DNA from: an uncultured Myxococcales bacterium
GTDB taxonomy: Bacteria > Myxococcota_A > UBA9042
Direction: 5' to 3'
Assembly (NCBI GenBank): GCA_937910235.1
Contig: CALENB010000451.1
Span: 1-33,441 of the forward strand
DNA length: 33,441 nt
Position numbers and translations under genes: made by a program. Under the pieces are notes generated by a model. The model did not search any database. It worked only from the letters and a program-made list of their open reading frames with translations, and was not told where the DNA came from. The first letter of the stretch is position 1. Each line of letters opens with the position of its first letter. This document shows, piece after piece, positions 24,053 through 32,819 of the stretch.

Positions 24053-27000
24053 CTACGCTTCTGGCGCCGCGGTTTTGGGGCGTCTACGCACAACCGATGG
24101 CTTCTGGGCTGGGGCTTCCTTCGCCTTCGCCGCCCGCGCGCTCACGACGGTCACGGTCGAGGTGACGGGCGCTGCCTTCTTCGCAGCGGCGGTCTTTTTC
24201 GGCGCTGCCTTCTTCGCAGCGGCGGTCTTCTTCGGCGCCGCCTTCTTCTTGGCAGCCGCCTTCTTCGGCGTGGCGTCACTCGCTGCGGCGTCGTCCGTTG
24301 CAGCCTTCTTCTTCGCCGGCGCGCGCTTCTTCTTCACCGGTTTGCCGTAGCTGGCGAGCCGCTCCAGGGCGAGGACCAGATCGACGTCCTCCGGATCGGT
24401 GCCCTTCGGCAGCGACGCGTTGTAATCGCCGTCGGTGACGTAGTGCCCCCACGGACCCTTGAGCACACGCACTTCGCCATCGTTCTCGGGGTTTTTGCCG
24501 ACGTTGATGCCCATCTTGTCGCGCCGCGCCTGCTCCAGCAGGATCGTCGCCGACTCGACATCGACCCCTTCCGGATCGAGCTCGCCGAGGTTGAAGTTGG
24601 ACGTGCCATCGGTGATGTACGGCCCGTAGCGCCCACGCCACAGAGACAACATAACGCCATCGCTCTCGCGTTTGCCGATGTCCTTGATCATCTCACGACC
24701 ACGCGCCCGCGGCTGCGCCAGGACATGGACCGCCGTCTCCAGGTCCACGTCGATCGCGAACGTAGTGGGCGGCAAAGACCGGCTCTCAGCGCCGCACTTC
24801 AGGTAGTCGCCATAGCGACCGACCAGCGCGATCACGGGCTCTTTCTTCTCGGGATGCACGCCAATCTCGCGCGGCAACGCCAGCTGCCTGAGCGCCAACG
24901 CCAGCGTCACGTCCTCGGGTTTCATCCCCTTGGAGACGCTGACCATCTTCGGTTTTTCCGCATCCTTCTCGACCTTACCCAGCTGCAAGTACCAGCCATA
25001 ACGACCGTTGCGTAGGAACACATCCGTCCCGTCTGCGGCCTGACCCAGGGGCGCATCGCCGCGCTCCTTGGCCTCGATCAACGCGACCGCGGCGGCGACA
25101 TCGACCTCATCTGGCGCGGACTCCTCGGGCACGGAGGCGGTGCGGTCGCCCCACTTGACGAACGTGCCCCAGCGGCCGATGCGCACGTTGATGGGCTGGC
25201 CATCCGCCTCACCGATACACACAGCGCTCGCGGTGGCCGGATCGATCTGGTCGCGGACCTCGTCGAGCAGCGGCACCAAGCCCTTGACGTCGGCCGAGCC
25301 GTCCGCTTCGCTGAAGCCATCGTTGTAGAACCCGCGCAGGTACGTGGCTGAATCCGCGTCGCCACGGGAGATCGCGTCGAGGCGTGCCTCCATCTGCGCC
25401 GTGAACCCGTAGTCGACCAAGTGCGGCATGTACTGCTCGAGCATCCGGACCACCGCCATACCCATGAACGTCGGCACCAGCGCGCTCGCGCGCCGGAAAC
25501 AATAGCCCCGGTTTAGCAGGCTCTGGATGATCGCCGCGTACGTCGATGGCCGCCCGATGCCCTTGTCTTCCAGGTTGCGCACCAACGTCGCGTCGGTGAG
25601 ACGCGCGGGTGGGCGCGTGTGATGCTCGAGCGCCTCCAGGGCCGGCTCATCGCCCCACGCCAAGGTGTCGCCGACCGCCATCAGGGGCAGCAAGCCGTCT
25701 TCGTCAGTCTTCTGTGGCGCCATCACGGCGAGGTATCCCGCGAACACGATCGCGCGACCGCTGGCGCGGAACGTCGCCTCACCGATGGCGATATCGACGC
25801 TCGTCGCCTCGAGCAGCGCGTCGGCCATTTGGCTCGCGACAGTGCGTCGCCAGATCAGGTCGTACAGCTTCCAGTGCGACTCCCCTAGCTTAGTCTTCAG
25901 GTCGTCCGGGTGCTGAAAGCGCGTGCCAGCGGGTCGAATCGCCTCGTGGGCTTCCTGCGCACCGGCGCTTTTGGTGACATAGACACGCGGCGCGTCGGGC
26001 ACAAACGCCGCGCCAAAACGCTCGCCAATCTCCAGCCGCGCCGCCTCGACGGCCTCGTCCGACAGCCACGTGGAGTCGGTTCGCATGTAGGTGATCAGCC
26101 CCTGCTCGTACAAGCTCTGAGCCAACCGCATGGTGCGCTGCGCGCTGAGCCGAAGCTTGCGATTGGCCTCCTGCTGCAGCGTTGACGTCGTGAACGGCGC
26201 CGACGGTTTCTGCTTCTTTGGTTTCACCTCACGCTCGATGACCGCGGGCGTCGCTGTGCGCGTTCGTGCTACCAGCGCCTCGGCCGCCTCACGATTCAGC
26301 AGCTGCGACTCGTTGGTCTTTCGCGCGCCCGTGGTGCCGTCAAAATCACGGCTGCTGGTGATCCGCGTCCCGTTCACCGCCGACAACGCGGCCGTAAAAG
26401 CGGTCCCATCGGTGCCGACCAGCTTGGCCGAGGCGTCCCAATACTCGGTCGAGATGAAGGCGATCCGCTCCCGCTCGCGCTGCACCAGCATCCGCAGCGC
26501 GACGCTCTGCACACGGCCCGCGCTGAGACCCGGCTTGATCTTGCGCCACAGCACCTGGCTCACATCCCAGCCGTACAGCCTATCGACGACGCGACGCGCC
26601 CGCTGGGCGTTGACGAGGTCCATGTCGAGCTCGCGCGGCGACTCAAGCGAGTGCTGGATGGCGGTCTTGGTGATCTCGCGAAAGACCAAACGGCGAACGG
26701 GCACCTTCGGCTTGAGCTCTTCGACCAAGTGCCAAGAGATCGCCTCGCCTTCGCGATCATCGTCTGTCGCGAGATACAACGCCGTGGCGTCCTTGAGCTG
26801 GCGCTTAAGCGTGTCGATCTGGCGCTTTTTGGACGCAGGGACGCGGTAGATCTCCTCGAGCGGGTCGAAGTTGTTGTCGATGTTGACGCCGTACTTGACC
26901 CAAGCCTCGTCGCGACGCTTGTCCTTCGGCGTCAGGTCCGACTTCCGCGTCACCAGATCGCGGACGTGACCCACGCTGGCCTCCACCTCGTACCCCTCAC

Positions 27001-27106
27001 CGAGGTACTTCCGGATCGTGTTGGCTTTGGTCGGTGACTCGACGATGACCAGCACGGGGCCGGTCTTCTTCGTCTTCTTGCTCGCCGGGGTGCTTGCAGC
27101 TGACAT
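24053..27106 (-). CDS. topA: DNA topoisomerase I
   Basis: Type IA topoisomerase of 1017 residues that relaxes negative supercoils. The Toprim domain (about 16-140) has E23 and the metal triad D115/D117/E119 in ATDDDREGEA. The catalytic tyrosine is Y340 in LITYMRTDST. After the core (ending about 590) come four or five repeats of the type found in zinc-free bacterial C-termini (WGTFVKWGDR, YGWYLQLG, YGDYLKCGAESRS, YGPYITDG, WGHYVTDGDYNASLP). The last about 70 residues are a lysine/alanine/proline-rich, histone-H1-like tail, encoded partly by 33-bp repeats. Such tails raise DNA affinity and processivity in some high-GC bacteria. GGAGATGGG precedes the start. It lies 82 bases after dprA, a common pairing. 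Confidence 0.97.
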   Translation of the reverse strand: MSAASTPASKKTKKTGPVLVIVESPTKANTIRKYLGEGYEVEASVGHVRDLVTRKSDLTPKDKRRDEAWVKYGVNIDNNFDPLEEIYRVPASKKRQIDTLKRQLKDATALYLATDDDREGEAISWHLVEELKPKVPVRRLVFREITKTAIQHSLESPRELDMDLVNAQRARRVVDRLYGWDVSQVLWRKIKPGLSAGRVQSVALRMLVQRERERIAFISTEYWDASAKLVGTDGTAFTAALSAVNGTRITSSRDFDGTTGARKTNESQLLNREAAEALVARTRTATPAVIEREVKPKKQKPSAPFTTSTLQQEANRKLRLSAQRTMRLAQSLYEQGLITYMRTDSTWLSDEAVEAARLEIGERFGAAFVPDAPRVYVTKSAGAQEAHEAIRPAGTRFQHPDDLKTKLGESHWKLYDLIWRRTVASQMADALLEATSVDIAIGEATFRASGRAIVFAGYLAVMAPQKTDEDGLLPLMAVGDTLAWGDEPALEALEHHTRPPARLTDATLVRNLEDKGIGRPSTYAAIIQSLLNRGYCFRRASALVPTFMGMAVVRMLEQYMPHLVDYGFTAQMEARLDAISRGDADSATYLRGFYNDGFSEADGSADVKGLVPLLDEVRDQIDPATASAVCIGEADGQPINVRIGRWGTFVKWGDRTASVPEESAPDEVDVAAAVALIEAKERGDAPLGQAADGTDVFLRNGRYGWYLQLGKVEKDAEKPKMVSVSKGMKPEDVTLALALRQLALPREIGVHPEKKEPVIALVGRYGDYLKCGAESRSLPPTTFAIDVDLETAVHVLAQPRARGREMIKDIGKRESDGVMLSLWRGRYGPYITDGTSNFNLGELDPEGVDVESATILLEQARRDKMGINVGKNPENDGEVRVLKGPWGHYVTDGDYNASLPKGTDPEDVDLVLALERLASYGKPVKKKRAPAKKKAATDDAAASDATPKKAAAKKKAAPKKTAAAKKAAPKKTAAAKKAAPVTSTVTVVSARAAKAKEAPAQKPSVVRRRPKTAAPEA
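24171..24269. repeat. Three 33-bp repeats in topA 3' end
   Basis: Units at 24171-24203, 24204-24236 and 24237-24269. The first two differ by one base, the third is diverged. Each encodes 11 residues of an Ala-Lys-Lys-Thr/Ala-Pro type within the basic C-terminal tail. It is a coding repeat, not a CRISPR: there are no spacers. Confidence 0.85.
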
Positions 27107-27123
27107 CCCATCTCCATCTCATA

Positions 27124-27137
27124 CCCGGAAAACCGGG
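27124..27137 (-). other. Short hairpin in topA leader
   Basis: CCCGG and CCGGG form a five-base stem (27124-27137) around a four-base AAAA/TTTT loop, between the dprA stop and the topA ribosome binding site. It may separate the two messages or be a leader structure; the stem is short. Confidence 0.3.
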
Positions 27138-27188
27138 GCACAACGCGGCGCAGCAGGGCGTCGTCGTTGCGTTCGTTCCGTGGCGCGC

Positions 27189-28277
27189 TCAACCATCGTG
27201 GTAGCGCCCCCATGCGTCTCGCCGCGCCGAACCCGCGAGGGTCCAGTGAAGCAGCAGTCGTGCGACGTCGGCTCTGGTGCGACCGGTGTGACGCACCAGC
27301 TGTTCCAAACTCACGCCGTCGCGCTGCTGTCGGAGGGCCAGCCGCACGGCCCCATCCTCATTCGGCGCGATTAGCGCTTTCAGCTCAACCGGTTGCCTCT
27401 CCGGATCGGTCTCCGCGGCGGGTGCGTCTCCACGGTGCGACACCAGGGCAGCGGGCGCGTATCGTTGCCAGCGCCCACGCTCGGCGTCAATGGCTGCGGC
27501 TGTATCCGGCTTTTTGACGTCCGGTTTCGACGGCTCCCCCGGCTGATTGAGCGCCAGCACCGGCGGCGCTTGGTCGCGCTGAAGCCAGGCGTGACCCGGC
27601 CCCGTGCGCAGCCGTGTCACCACGTCAGCGGCTTGCTCCGGCCCCGCGATCGCGCGCGCCCCTGCGGATAGCAGCAGGTTGGTCCCTTCGGCGTGCAGGC
27701 TGCCTGGGTCCCATGGCACGGCGAACACCGGCAAGCCCAACTTCCAGGCTTGGCGCGCGCAATGCAGCGAACCCGACCGTTGATCGGCGCAGATCACGAT
27801 CAAGGCGTCCACCAAGCGCGCCAGCACCCCGTTCCGCGTGCGAAAGTGGCTGCGCTGAAAGATGTCCTCCGGTCCAAAGGGGCTGATCAGGACGCCGTTG
27901 TCGCGGACCGCTTGAAAGAGCGTGTCGTGACGCCGCGGATACACCTTGCCGACCGCGATCGGCGACACGAGCATCGTCACACCGCCCGCGATCAGCGTGC
28001 TGCGATGGGCCGCGGCGTCGATCCCCAGGGCGCCGCCGCTGCACACCACCGCGCCCGCATCGCTCAGGGCGGCACACAACGCCGCGGCGAAGGCGACCTG
28101 CTGCTCGGAGGGGGTACGGGACCCGATCACGGCGATCCGTGGTCCACGCAGCCGCCCAATGTCGCCCTCGACCCACAACGTGCGACGCCCTGGCGCGCGC
28201 ATCAGCGCATTCCCAGTCAGCGCACGCCACGCGGGTGGCGACGCAGGGGGTGAACCGGATGATGAATCTGCTGGCAT
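27189..28277 (-). CDS. dprA: DNA-processing protein DprA
   Basis: Loads RecA on incoming single-stranded DNA during natural transformation; 362 residues. The Rossmann-like domain (about 47-265) contains IAVIGSRTPSEQQ, VVCSGGALGIDAAAH, VSPIAVGKVYPRRH, LISPFGPEDIFQRSHFRTRNGVLARL, and FAVPWDPGSLHAEGTNLLLSAGA. A linker rich in Pro/Lys/Ala follows, then a C-terminal winged helix (GVSLEQLVRHTGRTRADVARLLLHWTLAGSARRDAWGRYH). The N-terminal SAM-like domain is missing or very short. The second motif reads DQRSGSLHCARQA where many homologues have ARERSGSLITA. The ATG at 28277 has GGAGGA close upstream and is preferred over a GTG at 28295. Presence of dprA suggests possible competence but does not prove it. 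Confidence 0.93.
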   Translation of the reverse strand: MPADSSSGSPPASPPAWRALTGNALMRAPGRRTLWVEGDIGRLRGPRIAVIGSRTPSEQQVAFAAALCAALSDAGAVVCSGGALGIDAAAHRSTLIAGGVTMLVSPIAVGKVYPRRHDTLFQAVRDNGVLISPFGPEDIFQRSHFRTRNGVLARLVDALIVICADQRSGSLHCARQAWKLGLPVFAVPWDPGSLHAEGTNLLLSAGARAIAGPEQAADVVTRLRTGPGHAWLQRDQAPPVLALNQPGEPSKPDVKKPDTAAAIDAERGRWQRYAPAALVSHRGDAPAAETDPERQPVELKALIAPNEDGAVRLALRQQRDGVSLEQLVRHTGRTRADVARLLLHWTLAGSARRDAWGRYHDG

Positions 28278-28333
28278 CGCTCCTCCCGACGGCACCCTAA
28301 AAGCGATGGGCCGTCATAGAGAAGACGAAGCGG

Positions 28334-28358
28334 CGGCCCGAAATCGTCGGTTGGGCCG
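28334..28358 (+). repeat. Dispersed stem-loop repeat, copy 2
   Basis: CGGCCCGAAATCGTCGG followed by TTGGGCCG, so CGGCCC and GGGCCG close a six-base stem around a 13-base loop. It lies in the 104-base gap between rsmB and dprA, in the opposite orientation to copy 1 at 14522-14546. Confidence 0.5.
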
Positions 28359-28381
28359 GAAGATTCTCTGAACTTTCGGGT

Positions 28382-29743
28382 CTACCGGCGGATCAACCGC
28401 GCCGCGTAGAACGCGTCGACACCGTGCCACAGCGGATGTGTGCGCAAATCACCGCGCTCGTCGAGCAGCGCTGTGGCCCAGGCTTGGTGATCGTCCGGCG
28501 GCGCGCGCTGCAGGTCGGGCCGCTCGGCGAGCAGGCGGGCTACGACCAGCGGGCCCTCCTCTTCCGCGAAGGAGCAGACGGCGTAGACCATGATGCCGCC
28601 AACCCGCACGAGGTCGGCGCAGCGTCGGGCCATGGCTAGCTGCAAGTCATGATTGGCGGTGAGGTCAGCCGCGCGGCGTCGCTGCGCGATCTCCGGGCGG
28701 CGCCTGATCGTGCCCAGCCCGCTGCACGGCGCATCGAGCAACACGGCGTCGAAGCTGGCTTCGGGCAGGTCGATGGGGCTGCTCGCGTCCGTCGCGAGCG
28801 TGTCCGCCAGCGGCCAACCGGCCCAATCTGCGAGCCGCGCCGCCTCGGCGAGCCGCGGCCCGCCAATGTCGACCGCGGTCACCGCGGCGCCTGCCGTCGA
28901 GAGAAATAACGACTTCGCGCCGCGCCCAGCGGCCACATCGGCGATCGTCATGCCGGGGGCTGCGCCCACCCACTCGACGACCGCGGCGCTCGCCGCGTCT
29001 TGGGCGATGACCTGGCGCGCCTCGAACAGCCGCCCGGCAAACAGCCCGCCGTCGAGCACCTCAAACGCACCAGGGATGCCGCCGACGGTGGCGACGTCGA
29101 TGCCGTCGGCCGCGAACGCCTGGAGTGCGGTCGCCCGCGCGGGCGCCACGACGTGGGCCTGCAACGGCGCGCGCTCGGCAAACGCGCCGACCAGCGCGTC
29201 GGCGTCTAGCTTCAGCGTGGCGGCGTAGGTACGCACGCGCGTCTCGATCCACGGCGGCAGGGTTGGTCCGACCCCGGCCTGCCAAGGCCGATCGCGGCTC
29301 ATACGGCGTAGTACGGCGTTGACAAAGCCGACCTTACCACGACCGATCGCCTCGCGATTCTCATCGATCGTGGCCGCAATTGCGGCGTGATCGGGGACGC
29401 GATCGAGCCAGGCGAGCTGGTAGAGGCCGAGCCGCATGGCCGTCAGCGCTGCGGGATCGACGCCACGAAGGCCGCGGTCGAGCGCGCCATCCAGCCACCG
29501 GTCGAGCGGTCGTTGTCGCCGCAGCACGCCGTACACCAGCTCGGTCGCCAGGCCGCGATCCATGGTCGACAGCGCTGGCACACGTCGCGCAGCCCGGTCT
29601 ACCGCGCCCTGGCTGCCTTCTCCGCGCTCCTGCACCGCCATCAGGGCCTCGAAGGCGCGGCGGCGGGCGCCATCGCCACCACGCGCGTGCGGGCCGCCTG
29701 CGGAGTAGCCGTCGTCCTGTGGGTGCCGGTTGGGAGGTGTCAT
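28382..29743 (-). CDS. rsmB: 16S rRNA (cytosine-967-C5) methyltransferase
   Basis: RsmB/Sun of 453 residues. The N-terminal NusB-like RNA-binding domain (about 28-150) has STMDRGLATELVYGVLRRQRPLDRWLD and RVPDHAAIAATIDENREAIGRGKVGFVNAVLRR. The methyltransferase domain carries the SAM loop ADVAAGRGAKS (268-278), LLDAPCSGLGTIRRRPEI with C340 and VYAVCSFAEEEG with C390. These are the two cysteines that release product and form the adduct. The SAM loop reads AAGRGAK where AAPGGKT is usual. The first 25 residues are a Gly/Arg-rich extra tail. The gene is divergent from the membrane protein gene, with 97 bases between starts, and is followed by dprA. Confidence 0.92.
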   Translation of the reverse strand: MTPPNRHPQDDGYSAGGPHARGGDGARRRAFEALMAVQERGEGSQGAVDRAARRVPALSTMDRGLATELVYGVLRRQRPLDRWLDGALDRGLRGVDPAALTAMRLGLYQLAWLDRVPDHAAIAATIDENREAIGRGKVGFVNAVLRRMSRDRPWQAGVGPTLPPWIETRVRTYAATLKLDADALVGAFAERAPLQAHVVAPARATALQAFAADGIDVATVGGIPGAFEVLDGGLFAGRLFEARQVIAQDAASAAVVEWVGAAPGMTIADVAAGRGAKSLFLSTAGAAVTAVDIGGPRLAEAARLADWAGWPLADTLATDASSPIDLPEASFDAVLLDAPCSGLGTIRRRPEIAQRRRAADLTANHDLQLAMARRCADLVRVGGIMVYAVCSFAEEEGPLVVARLLAERPDLQRAPPDDHQAWATALLDERGDLRTHPLWHGVDAFYAARLIRR

Positions 29744-29840
29744 GGCGCGTGTTACCCTCGCGCGGCGAACTGGCCGCGTGTGCAGGCTGGCGAGCCGGTC
29801 CGAACCCTGTCAAGCGCTGGTGTGCGCGGAGCTGTCATCC

Positions 29841-30833
29841 ATGACTCAGGACGCGGGCGCCCAGCGCGCTTCTCCACTCCGCCGCTGGCTGCCGGCCGTC
29901 GGCACCGCCGTGTTGTTGATCTACCTCGGCTGGAGCACCGACCTCAGCGCCGTCGCGGAGGCCTTCTCCCGCGCCAACCTGGGCCAAGCCATCGCCGTGC
30001 TCGTGGTCGCGACCCTCATCACGTGGAGCTACGACAGCCTGTGCTTGGTGTGGCTCGTTCGCCGCACCCTCGGCCACCGCGGCCACGTCGGCGGGGGTAC
30101 GTTGGCGGAGCTGATGCCGCTGAAGGCCGCGTCCTACGTGCTCAACATCGTCAACTACAACGCTGCGACGCTTGGCATGGCCTGGGTCGTCTCGCGCCGC
30201 AAAGGCGTGTCGTTCCTGGAGTCCGCTGCCGCGCTCGCGGTGCTGAGCTACGTCGATCTCGTCGCCCTCGCCACCCTGATCGTCGCCGGGTTGGCCATCG
30301 CGCCTCAGGTGCTGGGCGCGCAGGTCGAGCTGGTCGCGCGCCTGCATCTCGTCGTGGTGGCGATCTTCGCAGGATCGCTGGTGCTGCTGCTCGCCTTGCA
30401 GTCCCCCATCCGCCATCCGCTGCTCGACCGGCTGCGCGGCGTCGCGGTGCTGCGTCCGCTCGCGGCCCTCAAACCGCTCGACATGGTCGTGGGAGTGGTC
30501 ATGCGCGCTGGTTTTGTGCTGCTCTACGTTGTCGCCAATTACTTGCTCATGAAGACGTTTGGCATGGCGCCCAACCTGGGTGCGCTGCTGGTGCTGGTGC
30601 CGGTCCTGACCGTTGTCGGCGTGGTGCCGCTGTCGGTCTCGGGGCTCGGAACCACTCAGATCCTGATGCGCACGCTCTACGCCCCATTTGTCCTTGACGG
30701 TCGCGCCTCCGGCCCCGTGATAGACGCTTGGTCGACGGCCATGATCTTCGGTTTCATCGCTGTGCGGTTGGTCGTCGCGGCGCCGTTTCTGCCGAAGGTG
30801 CTGGGTGAGCTGCGGCAGCGTCAGTCGGCCTAG
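29841..30833 (+). CDS. Polytopic membrane protein, UPF0104/flippase-like
   Basis: Integral membrane protein of 330 residues with about eight hydrophobic helices, e.g. WLPAVGTAVLLIYLGW, AIAVLVVATLITW, ALAVLSYVDLVALATLIVAGLAI, LHLVVVAIFAGSLVLLLAL, GALLVLVPVLTVVGVVPLSVSGLGTTQIL. The helix pattern and a conserved VVPLSVSGLGTTQ-like stretch near the end resemble the lysylphosphatidylglycerol-synthase membrane region (UPF0104) family, whose stand-alone members are thought to move lipids. The assignment is moderate. The ATG at 29841 has GGAG nine bases upstream; in-frame starts further upstream at 29730 would overlap rsmB and add a non-hydrophobic Arg-rich leader. Convergent with the anti-sigma gene. 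Confidence 0.7.
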   Translation: MTQDAGAQRASPLRRWLPAVGTAVLLIYLGWSTDLSAVAEAFSRANLGQAIAVLVVATLITWSYDSLCLVWLVRRTLGHRGHVGGGTLAELMPLKAASYVLNIVNYNAATLGMAWVVSRRKGVSFLESAAALAVLSYVDLVALATLIVAGLAIAPQVLGAQVELVARLHLVVVAIFAGSLVLLLALQSPIRHPLLDRLRGVAVLRPLAALKPLDMVVGVVMRAGFVLLYVVANYLLMKTFGMAPNLGALLVLVPVLTVVGVVPLSVSGLGTTQILMRTLYAPFVLDGRASGPVIDAWSTAMIFGFIAVRLVVAAPFLPKVLGELRQRQSA

Positions 30834-30862
30834 CACTGCGGATGCACGGCTGTCGTGGCCGG

Positions 30863-32035
30863 CTACAGAAAGGACGGCGGCTGGATGATGCCCATCAGCG
30901 CCTGATGCTCGAGCTCGCTGACGACACTCATGATCTCGCCACCTTTCACCGTGTGCACCACGCTGTATCCGGCGACCATGTCACGCACCGCGCCGCTCGG
31001 CTCGGGCTGCTGATCGGCGGCCGGCTCGGGTCGGTCGTCGAAGAGTCCCCGCCCCAGGACCGGCAGGTAGCGCACCACCGTCACGGGTTTATCGAAGGCC
31101 ACGTAGCGAAACGTCACGACCCGGCGAGAACCCAGGTGACCCAAACGCGCGCCGAGCAGTCGCACGCCGGCGCCCTCAGCGATCGGTACCGAGCTGTGGC
31201 CAGGCGCCGCTCGACGCAACCAGTCCTGCACACGCGCGCTGCCCGCCACTTCGGGCGGCACCGGCTGCATGTGGCTGCCGACGAGCGCGCGCAGGTTGGC
31301 CCGCGTTCGAATCGCGCCGTAGTTGCCGTCTTGGGCCAAGAACTCGTTGCCCACGCCGCCGCCAAGCACCTCGGTGGTCTCGATGTGGTCCACCAACCGC
31401 ACGCCTGCGCCGGCGCGTCGCTCGGATTCGCAGTACTCCATGTTGTCGCGAAGCGAGCGCGTCACACGCATCGCCGGGCGGTGCTGCGCAGTCCGTTTCG
31501 GGTCCGAGCCACGCACGCCAATCTTCATCGTTCCCGCGACGAGCGTCGGCGTCTTCACGGTGCGAATCGGCGCGGCGCTCGCCGACAACGCCGCTGCCGA
31601 CAACGCCGCTGCCGACAACGCCGCTGCCGACCCTGGGCTCCCGACGATCGCGCCGCGGATCATCGCCGTTCCAAGCCCACCGGCTCGGGCGACCGGCGTG
31701 CCGGCGAGCCCATCGGCGTTTGTCACGCTCCACTGCCATCCGACCACGACTAGGCTGAGACCTGCCGCCATGGCGACCGGGATCACCCAGCGCGGCAGCC
31801 CGTCACCGACGTCTGATGCATCCAAACCCGCACAGATTCGGGCGCGCAGGTGCGTCGGTGCCTCGTCGCAGCGCAGATGCCGTCGCAGTCCGTCACGAAA
31901 ACTGGCGGCGGCCTCCACGTGGCCGCGGCAGGGTGCGCAGACCGTGATGTGAGCTTCGAACTCGGCGCGCTCGCGTCGATCAAACTCACCGTCGAGGTAT
32001 GTATAATCGTACTTGCGTACGTCGTCGCAGATCAC
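30863..32035 (-). CDS. Membrane anti-sigma factor, RsrA-like zinc site
   Basis: Anti-sigma factor of 390 residues. The N-terminal zinc-binding anti-sigma domain has C3, H29, C33 and C36. The C-x25-H-x3-C-x2-C spacing is the same as C11, H37, C41 and C44 of the disulfide-stress sensor RsrA, so a thiol redox switch is plausible. DYTYLDGEFDRRERAEFEAHI is typical of the domain. Unlike cytosolic RsrA, a transmembrane helix follows at about 82-103 (WVIPVAMAAGLSLVVVGW). The next about 285 residues should be periplasmic and match no family I recognise. The GTG start at 32035 has GGAG seven bases upstream. A 15-bp repeat encodes part of the linker. It begins 62 bases after the ECF sigma gene, the usual sigma/anti-sigma order. 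Confidence 0.85.
   Translation of the reverse strand: MICDDVRKYDYTYLDGEFDRRERAEFEAHITVCAPCRGHVEAAASFRDGLRRHLRCDEAPTHLRARICAGLDASDVGDGLPRWVIPVAMAAGLSLVVVGWQWSVTNADGLAGTPVARAGGLGTAMIRGAIVGSPGSAAALSAAALSAAALSASAAPIRTVKTPTLVAGTMKIGVRGSDPKRTAQHRPAMRVTRSLRDNMEYCESERRAGAGVRLVDHIETTEVLGGGVGNEFLAQDGNYGAIRTRANLRALVGSHMQPVPPEVAGSARVQDWLRRAAPGHSSVPIAEGAGVRLLGARLGHLGSRRVVTFRYVAFDKPVTVVRYLPVLGRGLFDDRPEPAADQQPEPSGAVRDMVAGYSVVHTVKGGEIMSVVSELEHQALMGIIQPPSFL
31581..31625. repeat. Three 15-bp repeats in anti-sigma gene
   Basis: GCCGACAACGCCGCT occurs three times in tandem, with a partial fourth copy to 31631. It encodes repeated Ala-Ala-Ala-Leu-Ser in the segment just outside the membrane. Length change would keep the frame. 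Confidence 0.85.
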
Positions 32036-32097
32036 AGCTCACTCCGGGGTTCGTTCCACGTCAGATCACGCATCATCACCAGAACAATCCATCCGTC

Positions 32098-32769
32098 TCA
32101 ACCGTTGGCGGCCTTCGGCGTCCGCTTCGCGCGCAGGCGGAAGGCGTCGATCGGGATGACGCCCTGCTCGTTGACGTCCGGCCGATCCACGATGCCCTCG
32201 CTGACGGCGTGGTCCAGCAGCTTGCGCTGCATCTGCCGGCGCGCCCGGTACAATCGACTCATGACGGTGCCCACCGGGCAGTCCATCACCTCGGCGATCT
32301 CCTTGTAGGAGAAGTCCTCCAGGTCGGCCAGCAGCAACACTGTGCGAAAGTCCTCAGGCAGCGAATCCAGCGCCTCTTGCATATGGGAGCTGATCACACC
32401 GTCGAGGATCTGCTCCTCCAGCGGTCGATAGATCCCGGTGCTCTGGTGGTGCTCGGCGACCTGCAGCTCGATGTCCGGCAACGCGTCCGTCTCCACCATC
32501 GGCCGGCGCTTCTTGGCCCGCTGGATGTTGAAAAAAGTGTTTGTCATGATGCGAAACATCCACGCACGGCAGTTCGTACCCGGCTCATAGCGGTGATGAT
32601 TCTTCAGGGCCTTGATGTAGGTCTCCTGTACGAGATCTTCCGCGTCCGCCGGGTTGCGGCTCAGATGCATCGCGTAGCCATACAGGGAGTCGAGATGAGG
32701 CATCGCCTCTTTCTCGAACTCTCGGCGGGCCTTCGCCTTTGTTCGGTCTTGTCCAAAGAGTCCCAACAT
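32098..32769 (-). CDS. ECF sigma factor, SigR-like
   Basis: Sigma-70 family extracytoplasmic function sigma factor of 223 residues. Region 2 (about 22-88) contains MHLSRNPADAEDLVQETYIKALKN and YEPGTNCRAWMFRIMTNTFFNIQRAKKRRP. Region 4 (about 135-185) contains LPEDFRTVLLLADLEDFSYKEIAEVMDCPVGTVMSRLYRARRQMQRKLL. The phrases after region 2.3 and in region 4 resemble Streptomyces SigR and related ECF12 members, which answer thiol-oxidative stress. A 30-residue C-terminal tail is extra. The ATG at 32769 is behind GGAGGGAGAG; a GTG at 32790 lies in that purine run and is rejected. It is followed by its likely anti-sigma gene and preceded by a SigR-type promoter motif, so autoregulation is expected. 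Confidence 0.92.
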   Translation of the reverse strand: MLGLFGQDRTKAKARREFEKEAMPHLDSLYGYAMHLSRNPADAEDLVQETYIKALKNHHRYEPGTNCRAWMFRIMTNTFFNIQRAKKRRPMVETDALPDIELQVAEHHQSTGIYRPLEEQILDGVISSHMQEALDSLPEDFRTVLLLADLEDFSYKEIAEVMDCPVGTVMSRLYRARRQMQRKLLDHAVSEGIVDRPDVNEQGVIPIDAFRLRAKRTPKAANG

Positions 32770-32819
32770 TGTTTTTCTCTCCCTCCCCACGCGGTGAAGC
32801 CTGGGTCATCCATCCTACC

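Noticed and set aside
24040-24062. CGCTTCTA tandem repeats between rpoH and topA
   Set aside because: Less than three units over the gene ends; looks like slippage without clear function.
24171-24269. 33-bp repeats as a CRISPR array
   Set aside because: The units are adjacent without spacers and encode the in-frame basic tail of TopA.
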